Program-made: the position numbers and the translations under genes
In this document: piece after piece, positions 25,433 to 34,036 of the stretch
How the letters are laid out: every line of letters begins with the position of its first letter
Numbering within the stretch: position 1 is the stretch's first letter
The notes under the pieces: model-generated
Databases searched by the model: none
The model's input: only the letters and a program-made list of their open reading frames with translations
What the model was told of the DNA's origin: nothing
DNA from: Bacteroidia bacterium
Lineage (GTDB): Bacteria; Bacteroidota; Bacteroidia; B-17B0; Aurantibacillaceae
Length of the DNA: 60,973 nt
Direction of reading: 5' to 3'
Assembly (NCBI GenBank): GCA_025362575.1
Contig: JANYIQ010000128.1
Span: forward strand, 1-60,973

Positions 25433-26671
25433 CTATAACTCCAGTACTATTTTGTTAGCCGCTTCACGCTTGGTTTGATCCATAACTTTAGCATAAATTT
25501 GAGTTGTATTTAGCTTTTTATGTCCTAACATTTTTGATACTGTGTAAATATCAGTTCCATAACGCAATTGTAGTGTAGCAAAAGTATGTCTAAAGCAATG
25601 AAAGGTTATTTTCTTTGTTATTCCAGCCTTCTCAACCCACTTAACTAACTGTTTGTTCACCCAAGCCGAGTAATGAAGGTTCTCGAAGACCTTTGCTTTG
25701 AGGTCCCTTGGTTTGCCCAACAATTTATAAGCTTGTTCTGAAATTGGAAGAACTTCGATACTCTTAGTTTTTTGCTGTTTGAAGTTCAAAAAATAACCCT
25801 CCCCTTTAATTATCTCAATATCTTTCCATACTAAATTCTCAATATCTGAATATCTCATACCAGTAAGTGCTGAAAATAAAGCCGCTTGCTTTAAAATCGG
25901 TAACCTACATTCGGTCTTATGCAAGCTATTAAGTTCTTCAATTGTCAAATAATTCCTTTGGATTTCAGGTATTTTAATTGGTTCGACTTTTGAACTTAGG
26001 TCTGAAAACATATACTCATCCTTATAGGCTTGCTTTAAAGCCGCTTTAAAAATGCTGAAATAAGATGACGCCGAATTTTGCGTAAGGTTTCTTGTTTTAC
26101 TTTTATTTGATTTAGTTTTTAAAAGATAATCCTTAAAATCATTGCACAATTTTATATTAAGTTCTGATAGTCTTATTTCTTTTTTTGCGAAACTCTTTAC
26201 ATACCTTAAAGTTGCAAGCCAATTTTCCCTACTTGACCCACTTCGTTTATTTGCCAACTGCGCGAAGTATTCAATAAATGATAATTCGCCGTACTCCTTT
26301 ATCTTTAATTGCTCCTTTTCATATCCAGTATATATTTCCGGCTTATTTAACTGATTGTCTTTTTTTTGTCTTATTTGTTCGGCAAGGACTTGAGTTTGCT
26401 GATTATGAAGTTTATTGATCGGATTAAGCTTTACTTTCTTAGATTCTCCCTTTTTATTTAATACAGGAACAATTCTAAGTTGGGGTTTGCCGTTTTTATC
26501 TAAGTATTTTTCTTCTACGAATTCTGTTTCATTAAAAAGAAATAACCCCAAAAACTCTCTTCTTGTTTTCTCACCTGTTTCTGGGCGTTCAACTGGAGGA
26601 TAGAAATCCAAATAAAGCGTTTGTCTATTGCCTGAAATTGCTTTTGTTCTTAGCTTAACTTTTGTTGTCAT
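25433..26671 (-). CDS. Tyrosine recombinase (integrase) of the island
   Basis: 412 residues from the ATG at 26671; the frame stays open for 18 codons upstream but runs into the arm repeats. The N-terminal region has a beta-hairpin and helix arm-binding domain typical of Bacteroidota integrases. The catalytic domain is complete: Arg273 (TGMRYSD), Lys301 (QQKTK), His358 and Arg361 (HCFRHTF), His384 (LGHKK) and Tyr393 (TQIYAKV). It should be active. It is adjacent to the right attachment core, as is usual for site-specific elements. Paired AGGTACA sites lie in its own promoter region, so it may repress itself. Confidence 0.93.
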   Translation of the reverse strand: MTTKVKLRTKAISGNRQTLYLDFYPPVERPETGEKTRREFLGLFLFNETEFVEEKYLDKNGKPQLRIVPVLNKKGESKKVKLNPINKLHNQQTQVLAEQIRQKKDNQLNKPEIYTGYEKEQLKIKEYGELSFIEYFAQLANKRSGSSRENWLATLRYVKSFAKKEIRLSELNIKLCNDFKDYLLKTKSNKSKTRNLTQNSASSYFSIFKAALKQAYKDEYMFSDLSSKVEPIKIPEIQRNYLTIEELNSLHKTECRLPILKQAALFSALTGMRYSDIENLVWKDIEIIKGEGYFLNFKQQKTKSIEVLPISEQAYKLLGKPRDLKAKVFENLHYSAWVNKQLVKWVEKAGITKKITFHCFRHTFATLQLRYGTDIYTVSKMLGHKKLNTTQIYAKVMDQTKREAANKIVLEL

Positions 26672-26687
26672 AATAGTTGTATTGCTT

Positions 26688-26705
26688 AGGTACAACCAAG
26701 GTACA
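26688..26705 (+). repeat. Right arm-type recombinase repeat pair
   Basis: Two direct AGGTACA copies at 26688-26694 and 26699-26705 (11-bp period, spacer ACCA), 117 bp from the right core and immediately upstream of the integrase start. Same period and orientation as the pair at the left end, and both are followed within 10 bp by GCAT. Confidence 0.6.
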
Positions 26706-26812
26706 AATAAAGCATAAATAAACAAATATTAGGGTTAATCATCAACGAAGTAAAAATATCAAAAAATCCCTATTTATAGGGCTTATCAGTGTTTAATATG
26801 ATTTGTTAGCTG

Positions 26813-27112
26813 TTAATTATGATCAATTACCTTAGGAACCTTAAAGTAATCGGAATCTTTTTTAGGAGCATTCTTTAAAGCCTCTGCCTGAGTTACCGTT
26901 TTTACCGGCTCATCTTCGCGTAAGATATTCGTTTCGTTGCTCATGTAAATTAATGGCTCAACAGCATCTGTATTTAGTTCGTTCAGTTTATCGACAAAAA
27001 CCAGCATGCGGTTCATGTCGTTTAATATCTCGCCTTTGGCTTCATCATTAAATTCCAAGCGCGCCAGGTGCGCAATTTCATCTACAGTTTTAATATCAAT
27101 TTTTTGTGCCAT
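26813..27112 (-). CDS. gatC: Aspartyl/glutamyl-tRNA amidotransferase subunit C
   Basis: Small subunit of the GatCAB complex, which amidates misacylated Glu-tRNA(Gln) and Asp-tRNA(Asn) in the cytoplasm. 99 residues, with the family blocks IAHLARLEFNDEA, LNDMNRMLVFVDKLNEL and EPVKTVTQAEALKNAPKKDSDYFKVPKVI. It overlaps plsC by 17 bp. Its final codons form the right attachment core, so the last few residues and the stop (DHN) probably come from the island, whereas the displaced original end reads DQN. Confidence 0.95.
   Translation of the reverse strand: MAQKIDIKTVDEIAHLARLEFNDEAKGEILNDMNRMLVFVDKLNELNTDAVEPLIYMSNETNILREDEPVKTVTQAEALKNAPKKDSDYFKVPKVIDHN
26823..26844 (-). repeat. Right attachment site (attR core), inside gatC
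   Basis: TCAATTAC-c-TTAGG-a-ACCTTAA, encoding the KVPKVID end of gatC. It is offset from the left core by exactly 14,520 bp. The gene stays intact because the element carries a matching 3' end, as is usual for elements that target the end of a conserved gene. Confidence 0.7.
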
Positions 27113-27851
27113 AAAATTTATCTAATTCATGTTTTATAATTGCATGCACTTTGTCACGCAAATCTACTAAATTTTCTTCGGTTAAGCCTTTTGTTGGAAT
27201 GGCCTGGCAAACTACAATATGAGAAATACCCGGCCTTCCGAAACTTTTAAAGAAGCCTCCGTTCTGCAGCAATTGCCAGTTATTAAGATTAACAACAGGA
27301 ATGATAGGCACCTGTTTATCAATAGCTAATTTAAATGGGCCATTTTTAAAACGCATTAAAACACCTTCATTGGCAATGGTGCCTTCAGGATAAATGATCA
27401 TGCTTCGACCTTTGTCAATTTGATCTCCTGCTTTTACAAGTGCACGATGTGGGTCAATCCTACTTTTTCTGTTCACAGGTATATCCATGTACTTAAAAAA
27501 ACTTTTAAAAAGAGGGGCTTTCAATAACTCAGCCTTGCCCATATATAAAGCAGTATGCCTAATATAAAAAACGCTCAATACAATATCAAGATAAGAAGTA
27601 TGATTAGCCACAATAACACAACGTTTTGGTAAAACATATTTTTTTCCGACATAGTTTATTTTAGGATAAATGCCCGAGAATAAACAAATGCAAAATGCCC
27701 ATACTTTTTTCAAGAAGAATGCAAAATCAAGTTGTTTACTGATAAAAGCGATCACAAAAAAAGGATATAAGATCAAAAAAGGTACGGCAAAACACAGCAT
27801 AAACCATGCTTTCCAAATGGGACTGAGTATGAGTCGTATAAGCTCTTTCAT
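27096..27851 (-). CDS. plsC: 1-acyl-sn-glycerol-3-phosphate acyltransferase
   Basis: Inner-membrane enzyme that acylates lysophosphatidic acid to phosphatidic acid in phospholipid synthesis. Two N-terminal hydrophobic segments (about 15-45) are followed by the acyltransferase motifs: HTSYLD (His84, Asp89), the FKYMDIPVNRKSRIDP substrate block, and YPEGT. Length 251 residues, typical. Overlaps gatC and probably shares its transcript; the thioesterase now at 11868 would have been the next gene before the island inserted. Could be a related lipid acyltransferase of the same family. Confidence 0.85.
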   Translation of the reverse strand: MKELIRLILSPIWKAWFMLCFAVPFLILYPFFVIAFISKQLDFAFFLKKVWAFCICLFSGIYPKINYVGKKYVLPKRCVIVANHTSYLDIVLSVFYIRHTALYMGKAELLKAPLFKSFFKYMDIPVNRKSRIDPHRALVKAGDQIDKGRSMIIYPEGTIANEGVLMRFKNGPFKLAIDKQVPIIPVVNLNNWQLLQNGGFFKSFGRPGISHIVVCQAIPTKGLTEENLVDLRDKVHAIIKHELDKFYGTKN

Positions 27852-27941
27852 TGCTATGACAGCGAACCAACTAAATTACTAATAAATTGCCAATACTGAA
27901 GCCAAACATTGCTATTAAATCGTATTTTTATGCTTTTAATT

Positions 27942-28913
27942 ATGGCAAGAATTTTAACCGGCATACAAAGTACAAATGTGCCCCATCTGGGTAATATTTT
28001 AGGGGCAATTATTCCTGCCATTGAGCTCAGCAAAAAACCGGAGAACGAATCCCTGTTTTTTATCGCTGATCTGCACACCCTTACTACAAAAAAAGATGCG
28101 GCCTTTATCATTGAAAGCACACGTGCAGTTGCCGCAACCTGGCTAGCTTTTGGATTTGACACTCAAAAAAATATTTTCTACAGACAAAGTCGTGTTGCCG
28201 AAGTTTGCGAACTTACCTGGTATTTGAATTGCTTTACGCCTTTTCCGATGCTGGCCAATGCCCACTCGTTCAAAGATAAAAGTGAACGTTTAAGTGATGT
28301 GAATGCCGGTTTATTTACATACCCCGTTTTAATGGCTGCCGATATTTTATTGTACGATGCCAATTTTGTTCCGGTTGGAAAAGATCAGGTGCAGCATTTG
28401 GAAATGACACGTGACATTGCTTCATCTATAAATAATAAATTAGGAAAAGAATTATTCGTGTTGCCGGATGTATTGACTGACGAAAGAGTAATGTTAGTGC
28501 CGGGCATCGACGGACAAAAAATGAGTAAATCTCATAATAATTTCATCAATATATTTTTACCTGAAAAAGATCTTAAAAAAGTAGTGCTGAGCATTGTTAC
28601 TGATAGCAAGGGTTTGGAAGAACCTAAAGATCCTGAGACCTGCAACGTATTTAAACTTTACCGTTTATTAGGAAATAATGAACAGGTAGAAAGCATGCGC
28701 CAGAATTACATTAAAGGTGGTTTTGGATACGGTCACGCAAAAACTGCTTTGTACGAATTGATCTTAGATAAATATTCTGCTCAACGCAAAATCTATGCTG
28801 AATTAATGAATGATCCGAAAAAATTGGAAAGCGAATTATCTGTTGGCGAAATTAAAGCCAAAAAAATTGCTCAGGAAAAATTGAAGGTGGTTAGAGAAGC
28901 CTTGGGGTATTAG
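27942..28913 (+). CDS. trpS: Tryptophanyl-tRNA synthetase
   Basis: Class I synthetase that charges tRNA-Trp. I start at the ATG at 27942 (MARILTGIQSTNVPHLGN); the frame opens 11 codons earlier but those residues do not fit the family. The HIGH-like signature is PHLGN (about residues 14-18), and KMSKS is at 193-197 (GQKMSKSHNN). VGKDQVQHLEMTRDIA carries the family's tryptophan and dimer block. 323 residues, normal length. Convergent with the ABC transporter gene. Confidence 0.95.
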   Translation: MARILTGIQSTNVPHLGNILGAIIPAIELSKKPENESLFFIADLHTLTTKKDAAFIIESTRAVAATWLAFGFDTQKNIFYRQSRVAEVCELTWYLNCFTPFPMLANAHSFKDKSERLSDVNAGLFTYPVLMAADILLYDANFVPVGKDQVQHLEMTRDIASSINNKLGKELFVLPDVLTDERVMLVPGIDGQKMSKSHNNFINIFLPEKDLKKVVLSIVTDSKGLEEPKDPETCNVFKLYRLLGNNEQVESMRQNYIKGGFGYGHAKTALYELILDKYSAQRKIYAELMNDPKKLESELSVGEIKAKKIAQEKLKVVREALGY

Positions 28914-28929
28914 TTTAAAGAGAAGAGTT

Positions 28930-29037
28930 ATGAGTTATAAGAGATGAGTCAAAATTTCTCATTATAAATTAACCCCATATCATTTATAACTTATCATTCA
29001 ATTCCAGTGCACTTATCTCTTATCGTTTATAACTCAT
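28930..29037. repeat. Long inverted repeat between trpS and the ABC transporter
   Basis: ATGAGTTATAA (28930-28940) pairs perfectly with TTATAACTCAT (29027-29037), and GAGAT next to it pairs with ATCTC near 29015. Other copies of the word TTATAA(C/G)T lie inside. This is a low-complexity hairpin-forming spacer between convergent genes that may terminate both. Confidence 0.55.
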
Positions 29038-29041
29038 CCCT

Positions 29042-30901
29042 TTAACTCCACTCAAACTGTATCTTACTCAGCTTATGGTATAAACCATTTTCGTTGGCAA
29101 TTAATTCCTGGTGGGAACCCATTTCTTTTATTTCGCCTTTTTGCAACACAACAATTTTATCTGCTTTTTTAATGGTAGATAAACGGTGAGCGATAACAAT
29201 GGAAGTTCTTCCAACCATTAATTTATCCAAAGCTTCCTGTACTAAATGTTCACTTTCACTGTCTAAACTGCTCGTTGCTTCATCTAATATCAATATCGCC
29301 GGATTTTTTAGTACCGCCCGTGCAATGGCCACCCGTTGGCGCTGTCCACCCGATAACTGAATTCCTCTATCACCAACCAATGTGTCGAACTTATCAGGGA
29401 AACTCATGATGAATTCGTAAGCATTCGCATTTTTCGATGCTTCAATAACCTCTTCCATTGTGGCATCCGGTTTGCCGTACAAAATATTTTCCTTGATGCT
29501 GCCGCCGAATAATAAAACATCTTGCGGCACAATTGCCATTTGATTTCTTAATTCAGTCAATGAATAATCTGTCGATCTTTTTCCGTCGATCAAATATTCA
29601 CCGGAACCAATATCATAAAAGCGCAACGCTAATGCTGCTAAGGTAGATTTTCCGCTGCCGCTGCTGCCAACCAGTGCTATGGTTTGTCCGGCTTTGGCAC
29701 TGAAGGAAACATCCTTCAATACTTCAAAATCCGGTCGTGATGGATAAGTGAACTGAACATGTTTAAAATCGAGGTCGCCTTTTAATTTCAATGAACTGTT
29801 TGTTTTCACAAATGACAAGTCAATTTTTTCGGGTTGATCATCAATAATGTCGAACACACGCTCAGTAGCGCCTATTGCTTTTTGTATGGATGCCAGTTGC
29901 TCGGCAATGCCGCCAATGGAGGCCGCCACAAAGATGGTATAGAACATGAACGATAAGATCTGTTTTGGTTCAACATTGTTCTCTAACATGATATGAATTC
30001 CCTGCCAAACAATAAAAATAATTACACCGAACAAACAAAAAATAATGAATGAGAAAAATCCACCACGCGCAACTCCTCCTCTAATGGCAAGTTTCAAGAT
30101 TTCCTGCACCTTATTATTGTATCGGTTGATCTCAAATTTTTCGTTGGTAAATGTTTTTACATTTGAAATACCTTGCAATGATTCGCCAATGATAACATTG
30201 GAATCTGCAATTTTATCCTGCAGATCTTTTGACAACTTACGGATGTAACGCGCAAACACTAAAGTAAAAATAGCTACTACAGGAACAGTTGCCAGCATGA
30301 TCAAACTCAGCTTCCAACTTAAGTAGCAAATCAAAATAATGCCTCCTACTATGATAATGAACTGACGAATGAACTCTGCAATGTTTGTAGAAAATGTATC
30401 GGAGATCTGACCAATATCAGAAGCCATACGACTGTTCAATTCGGCAACCTGACGCTGCGAATAAAAAGACATCGGCATTTGAATTAATTTTCCGAAAGCT
30501 TCTTTCCGTAAAGCGGCTAACATGTTTTCAGTAAAGCTTGTGAAAGTTACTACACGTCCGAAAGAAAAAATTGCCTGAATAGAAAATAAGATCAATAATT
30601 TAACACCTGCATTATCGGCAAAATTCAACAGATCTTGTGTACTTACACTTTTGGAAGAATCACCCATTTGGCCAACACCGCCAATTACACCCATTAAGTC
30701 GCCCATTAACCACGGAAAAACCAGCGCTGTTGCAGAGGTACCTAATAAGAAGAACATTCCTAAAAATAATTTCCACTTATGGGCGCCAACGTATTTAAAT
30801 ACTCTTAGCGACTTTTTTAAGTTGCTTAAACTCAGACTTGCCTTAGGCATGTCGTCATCGGCTCTGTGTTTCCAGCGAGTGGATTGTTGCGGTTTTGCCA
30901 T
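29042..30901 (-). CDS. ABC exporter, fused transmembrane and ATPase domains (MsbA/LmrA-like)
   Basis: Homodimeric inner-membrane exporter half-transporter, 619 residues from the ATG at 30901 (a GTG at 30910 is in frame but overlaps the -7-like TAAATTTG). An N-terminal six-helix TMD (about 35-330) is followed by an ATPase domain with Walker A GSSGSGKST, signature LSGGQRQR, Walker B ILILDEATSSLD and an H-loop His (IAHRLST). Substrate (lipid, peptide or drug) cannot be told. The -7-like element ends only 8 bp before the ATG, so the transcript may be leaderless or nearly so. Confidence 0.93.
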   Translation of the reverse strand: MAKPQQSTRWKHRADDDMPKASLSLSNLKKSLRVFKYVGAHKWKLFLGMFFLLGTSATALVFPWLMGDLMGVIGGVGQMGDSSKSVSTQDLLNFADNAGVKLLILFSIQAIFSFGRVVTFTSFTENMLAALRKEAFGKLIQMPMSFYSQRQVAELNSRMASDIGQISDTFSTNIAEFIRQFIIIVGGIILICYLSWKLSLIMLATVPVVAIFTLVFARYIRKLSKDLQDKIADSNVIIGESLQGISNVKTFTNEKFEINRYNNKVQEILKLAIRGGVARGGFFSFIIFCLFGVIIFIVWQGIHIMLENNVEPKQILSFMFYTIFVAASIGGIAEQLASIQKAIGATERVFDIIDDQPEKIDLSFVKTNSSLKLKGDLDFKHVQFTYPSRPDFEVLKDVSFSAKAGQTIALVGSSGSGKSTLAALALRFYDIGSGEYLIDGKRSTDYSLTELRNQMAIVPQDVLLFGGSIKENILYGKPDATMEEVIEASKNANAYEFIMSFPDKFDTLVGDRGIQLSGGQRQRVAIARAVLKNPAILILDEATSSLDSESEHLVQEALDKLMVGRTSIVIAHRLSTIKKADKIVVLQKGEIKEMGSHQELIANENGLYHKLSKIQFEWS

Positions 30902-31033
30902 AAAGAGCACAAATTTAGGTTTTAAAGGCCAATGTTAGGATTAGAGGGGGATTCGCTGAGCTTTTTTCTTCTTAAAAAATCATAAAAGCCTGTTTTTCAG
31001 CTGTTTTAAAAAGTAATTATTGCACACATTTAA

Positions 31034-31064
31034 TTTGCCGATTCCCAAAATTTACATAAATTTG
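31034..31064 (+). promoter_or_regulatory. Bacteroidota-type promoter of rpmH
   Basis: TTTG (31034-31037), exactly 19 bp, then TAAATTTG (31057-31064), a full match to the -33/-7 consensus of the Bacteroidota primary sigma factor. The expected start lies about 35 nt before the rpmH ATG. It is the clearest promoter in the window. Confidence 0.8.
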
Positions 31065-31105
31065 CAGTCCATTTTAAAAACGAACAATATTAAATACTAT
31101 ATACC

Positions 31106-31264
31106 ATGAAACGTACCTTCCAACCATCGCAGCGAAAAAGAAGAAATAAACACGGATTTCGTGAGCGCATGTCAACTGCTAACGGTAGAAGAGTAGTTGC
31201 TGCTCGTCGTAAAAGAGGTCGTAAAAAACTGACTGTGTCTAGCGACAAATTACACAAAAGATAA
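31106..31264 (+). CDS. rpmH: 50S ribosomal protein L34
   Basis: 52-residue basic ribosomal protein that binds 23S rRNA. It reads [20 protein letters not shown], then [25 protein letters not shown] and a short tail, the full L34 signature. Its own consensus promoter lies upstream and a strong terminator downstream, so it is a single-gene transcript. In many bacteria rpmH sits beside rnpA and dnaA; here it does not. Confidence 0.97.
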   Translation: MKRTFQPSQRKRRNKHGFRERMSTANGRRVVAARRKRGRKKLTVSSDKLHKR

Positions 31265-31295
31265 TTTCAATTTTTGTTTTATAAGGTTTGCAATG

Positions 31296-31333
31296 ACCCG
31301 ATGCGTGAAAACGTGTCGGGTTTTTTGTTTTTT
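31296..31333 (+). terminator. Rho-independent terminator of rpmH
   Basis: Stem ACCCGA (31296-31301) with TCGGGT (31316-31321), and an inner CGT-GAAA-ACG tetraloop hairpin, followed by TTTTTTGTTTTTT. A textbook intrinsic terminator 32 bp after the stop. Confidence 0.9.
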
Positions 31334-31347
31334 GATGGCGCAAATGG

Positions 31348-31506
31348 TTCACGCAGTCACGACGCGTCGTGATTGCTGATTAAAACGCAAATTTTTCGCA
31401 GATGTTTTTTTGTTAATTGTTGTAACCCACACCACCAAGTAGGCGCAGGCTAAAAAGGAAAATAATTCAAAACCATTTAAAATACCTCTGCGCAAATCTG
31501 CGTGAA
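31348..31506. repeat. Intergenic palindromic repeat, copy B
   Basis: It starts TTCACGCAG, runs into the perfect 16-bp palindrome TCACGACGCGTCGTGA (31357-31372), then GCTGAT and CGCAAATTTTTCGCAGAT. The closing CTGCGTGAA (31498-31506) is the exact reverse complement of the opening 9 bp. It fills the gap between rpmH and the convergent decarboxylase gene. Part of a dispersed family (see 35549 and 51320). Confidence 0.75.
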
Positions 31507-31518
31507 ATAAAAATCTCC

Positions 31519-32916
31519 TTAGTATCCGAGAATTTTCAGCATCGACTTATAACTTTGCTGCTTCGCAAATAATCGAGTGGTAATTTCTCCGTCGCTATCT
31601 CTGTCTATCAAAACATGTTTTGGCGCAGGGATCAAACAATGTTGCGTGCCTCCGTAACCGCTCAATGCTTCCTGATATGCTCCAGTGTGGAAGAAGCCAA
31701 TATATAATGGTTGCTTATACGTTTTATCAATTTCCGGTAAAAAAACCTGATTAGTATGTGCTTCACTATTATAGTAATCCATACTATCGCAAGTTAAGCC
31801 TCCAAGGTTAACCGGTGCATATGCTTTATCCCAATGGTTGATGGCCAATAAAATAAACCGCTGATTAATTCCCCAGGTATCGGGCAAAGTAGTAATAAAG
31901 GAACTGTCGATCATGTACCATTTTTCACGGTCGTTTTGCTTTTTTTGATCTACAATAGAATACAAAGTTGCACCACTTTCGCCCACTGTAAATGAGCCAA
32001 ATTCGGTGAATATATTAGGTTCATCTATCTCATGTTGGGTGCAAAATGCCTTAATTTGTTCAACAATTTCCTCAATCATGTACTCATAATCGTATTCGAA
32101 ACCCAGTGAGGTTCTGATAGGTAGCCCTCCTCCAATATTTAAAGAATCGAGTGTTGGGCACATCTTCTTCAGTTCCAAATATATACTAAGACACTTATTT
32201 AGCTCAGTCCAATAGTAAATGGTGTCTTTTACTCCGGTATTAATAAAGAAATGTAAGAGCTTTAGTTCGAACTTTGGATTGTTTTGTATCTTCTCTTTAT
32301 AGAGGTTAATGATATCGATGTAACGAATGCCGAGTCGAGAAGAATAGAAGGCAAAAGACGGCTCTTCTTCGGTGCTGATGCGTATTCCGACCTGACATTT
32401 ATCTACTTTTACGTGCTTCTTATAGTACTCAAACTCATCAAGATGGTCGAGAACCGGAAGAACATTGAAACCATCGTTGATTAGCTCTGTAACGTACTGT
32501 TTATAGAGGGTTCGCTTATAGCCGTTACAAATAATATATGTATCTTTACTCAGTTCTTTCTTTTTGTAAAGCTCTTTGATGATCTGGATATCGTAGGCTG
32601 ACGAGGTTTCTAAATGAACATCGTTTTTTAATACCTCGTCAAGCACAAATGAAAAGTGCGAACTTTTGGTACAATAACAATAAATGTACTTGCCTTTATA
32701 GTTAACTTTTGCCATGGCAACGTTAAATAAACGCTTGGCTTTTTGAATTTGTGACCCAATTTTAGGTAAATATGTGATTCTCAATGGAGTACCGTATTGT
32801 TTAATGATCTCCATTAAAGGAATATCGTTAAAATACAGTTCATCATCCGTCACAGAAAAGCCTTCTTGAGGGAAATTAAAGGTTTGATTTATCAAATCTG
32901 AGTATCGATTCTCCAT
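31519..32916 (-). CDS. Arginine decarboxylase, PLP type III fold (Bacteroidota short form)
   Basis: Predicted to make agmatine from arginine, the first step of polyamine synthesis. I use the ATG at 32916; a TTG four codons upstream is less likely. PLP-binding Lys84 is in YCYCTKSSHFSFVLDEVL, glycine-rich phosphate-binding block LDSLNIGGGLPI, C-terminal FTEFGSFTVGESG and the dimer cysteine region GLTCDSMDY are present. At 465 residues it is much shorter than the ~650-residue SpeA but matches the short form I know from Bacteroidota. Specificity for arginine rather than another amino acid is inferred. Divergent from an arginase-family gene 101 bp away. Confidence 0.78.
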   Translation of the reverse strand: MENRYSDLINQTFNFPQEGFSVTDDELYFNDIPLMEIIKQYGTPLRITYLPKIGSQIQKAKRLFNVAMAKVNYKGKYIYCYCTKSSHFSFVLDEVLKNDVHLETSSAYDIQIIKELYKKKELSKDTYIICNGYKRTLYKQYVTELINDGFNVLPVLDHLDEFEYYKKHVKVDKCQVGIRISTEEEPSFAFYSSRLGIRYIDIINLYKEKIQNNPKFELKLLHFFINTGVKDTIYYWTELNKCLSIYLELKKMCPTLDSLNIGGGLPIRTSLGFEYDYEYMIEEIVEQIKAFCTQHEIDEPNIFTEFGSFTVGESGATLYSIVDQKKQNDREKWYMIDSSFITTLPDTWGINQRFILLAINHWDKAYAPVNLGGLTCDSMDYYNSEAHTNQVFLPEIDKTYKQPLYIGFFHTGAYQEALSGYGGTQHCLIPAPKHVLIDRDSDGEITTRLFAKQQSYKSMLKILGY

Positions 32917-33017
32917 TTTTTTGAGCAAGTAAGTAAGTTACTTAGGCAAATTTAAGTCAATTTAAGTAATTTACTTCATCTTAAAGTAAAGAAAATGATA
33001 ATTAAAACATAAAGTAT

Positions 33018-33971
33018 ATGATAAAACCCATTAAAATAGTAGAAGTTAAGAGTGAGATCGGGGCTGGAACCCGCGGTTCGAGCATGGGAGTTGATGCCAT
33101 TAAGATAGCAGCCCTTGATTTTGGATCGCCATTTTTTAAAAAATTCAAATCCATTGAAATTCCAAACGAAAATTCTTCGTTGCTTGAACCTGTTATTAAC
33201 GACTACGCAAAACGTATTAAAGGTATTTTTAATTTGAATGAACGTCTTGCCAAAGAAATTCAGAAAATTTTAGGTAAAGAAGAAGTTCCAATTGTTTTGG
33301 CCGGCGACCATAGTTCTGCGCTCGGAACAATTTCAGGAATTAAAATGGCTCACCCTCAAAAAACGTTGGGAGTAATTTGGATCGATGCGCACGCAGATCT
33401 TCACAGCCCATATACTACACCAAGCGGAAACATGCACGGCATGCCTATTGCTTGCGTATTGGGTGAAGACAATAAAGACCGCCAGCAAAATAAACCTGAT
33501 GATGAAACGGTTGAATACTGGGAAAAATTAAAGAACCTTGGCGGGATAACTCCAAAAATAAGATACGAAGATCTGGTTTATATTGCCTTGCGCGACGTTG
33601 AACCACAGGAAGATTATTTATTGAAGAAAAATAAAGTACGCGTTTTCAATTTACAGGAGATCCGTAAAAAAGCCGTTGAGCGTGTTGCTATTGATTCTTT
33701 GAATTATTTAGATCATTGCGATATCATTTACGTAAGTTTTGATGTGGATAGCATGGATTCGCGCATCAGCAGCGGAACCGGAACACCCGTACCAAATGGT
33801 ATCACCGAAAAAGAAGCGGGCAATTTAATTTACTACATCATGCGAAGCAAAAAGATCTGTTGTTTTGAAATGGTAGAGATCAATCCAACTTTAGATAAAG
33901 AGAATTTAATGGCCGAAAATGCTTTCGAAATTTTACAGAAGGCAACTAACCAGTTAAGCAACGATTTTTAG
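33018..33971 (+). CDS. Arginase-family ureohydrolase (arginase more likely than agmatinase)
   Basis: Binuclear manganese hydrolase that releases urea. Metal ligands are complete: His98 (GDHSS), Asp123, His125 and Asp127 (WIDAHADLHS), Asp242 and Asp244 (SFDVDSMD). The segment TPSGNMHGMPIA and the closing EINPTLD match arginases, which bind the alpha-amino group of arginine. Agmatinases lack that loop. Placement opposite an arginine decarboxylase would instead favour agmatinase. I lean to arginase on residues; if so, the two genes compete for one substrate. 317 residues, normal. Confidence 0.78.
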   Translation: MIKPIKIVEVKSEIGAGTRGSSMGVDAIKIAALDFGSPFFKKFKSIEIPNENSSLLEPVINDYAKRIKGIFNLNERLAKEIQKILGKEEVPIVLAGDHSSALGTISGIKMAHPQKTLGVIWIDAHADLHSPYTTPSGNMHGMPIACVLGEDNKDRQQNKPDDETVEYWEKLKNLGGITPKIRYEDLVYIALRDVEPQEDYLLKKNKVRVFNLQEIRKKAVERVAIDSLNYLDHCDIIYVSFDVDSMDSRISSGTGTPVPNGITEKEAGNLIYYIMRSKKICCFEMVEINPTLDKENLMAENAFEILQKATNQLSNDF

Positions 33972-34036
33972 CTATTATTTATTTCGAGTTTGAGGTTTCG
34001 GGTTAAATGTCTTCTTCTAACTATTGAAATATATTC

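Larger units (their letters stand above)
12303..26844. mobile_element. Putative 14.5-kb integrated genomic island at the gatC 3' end
   Basis: The boundaries are two 22-nt near-identical copies of the gatC 3' end, 14,520 bp apart in the same orientation. Inside are a tyrosine recombinase beside the right boundary, an excisionase-like HTH protein, an iteron-like array and matched recombinase arm repeats near both ends. Cargo is three T9SS-exported proteins that share an N-terminal module and two PEGA-like proteins. I see no transfer or relaxase genes, so it is more likely mobilised in trans, or immobile, than a self-transmissible element. The reading is inferred from the duplicated target and has not been compared with an empty site. 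Confidence 0.72.
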
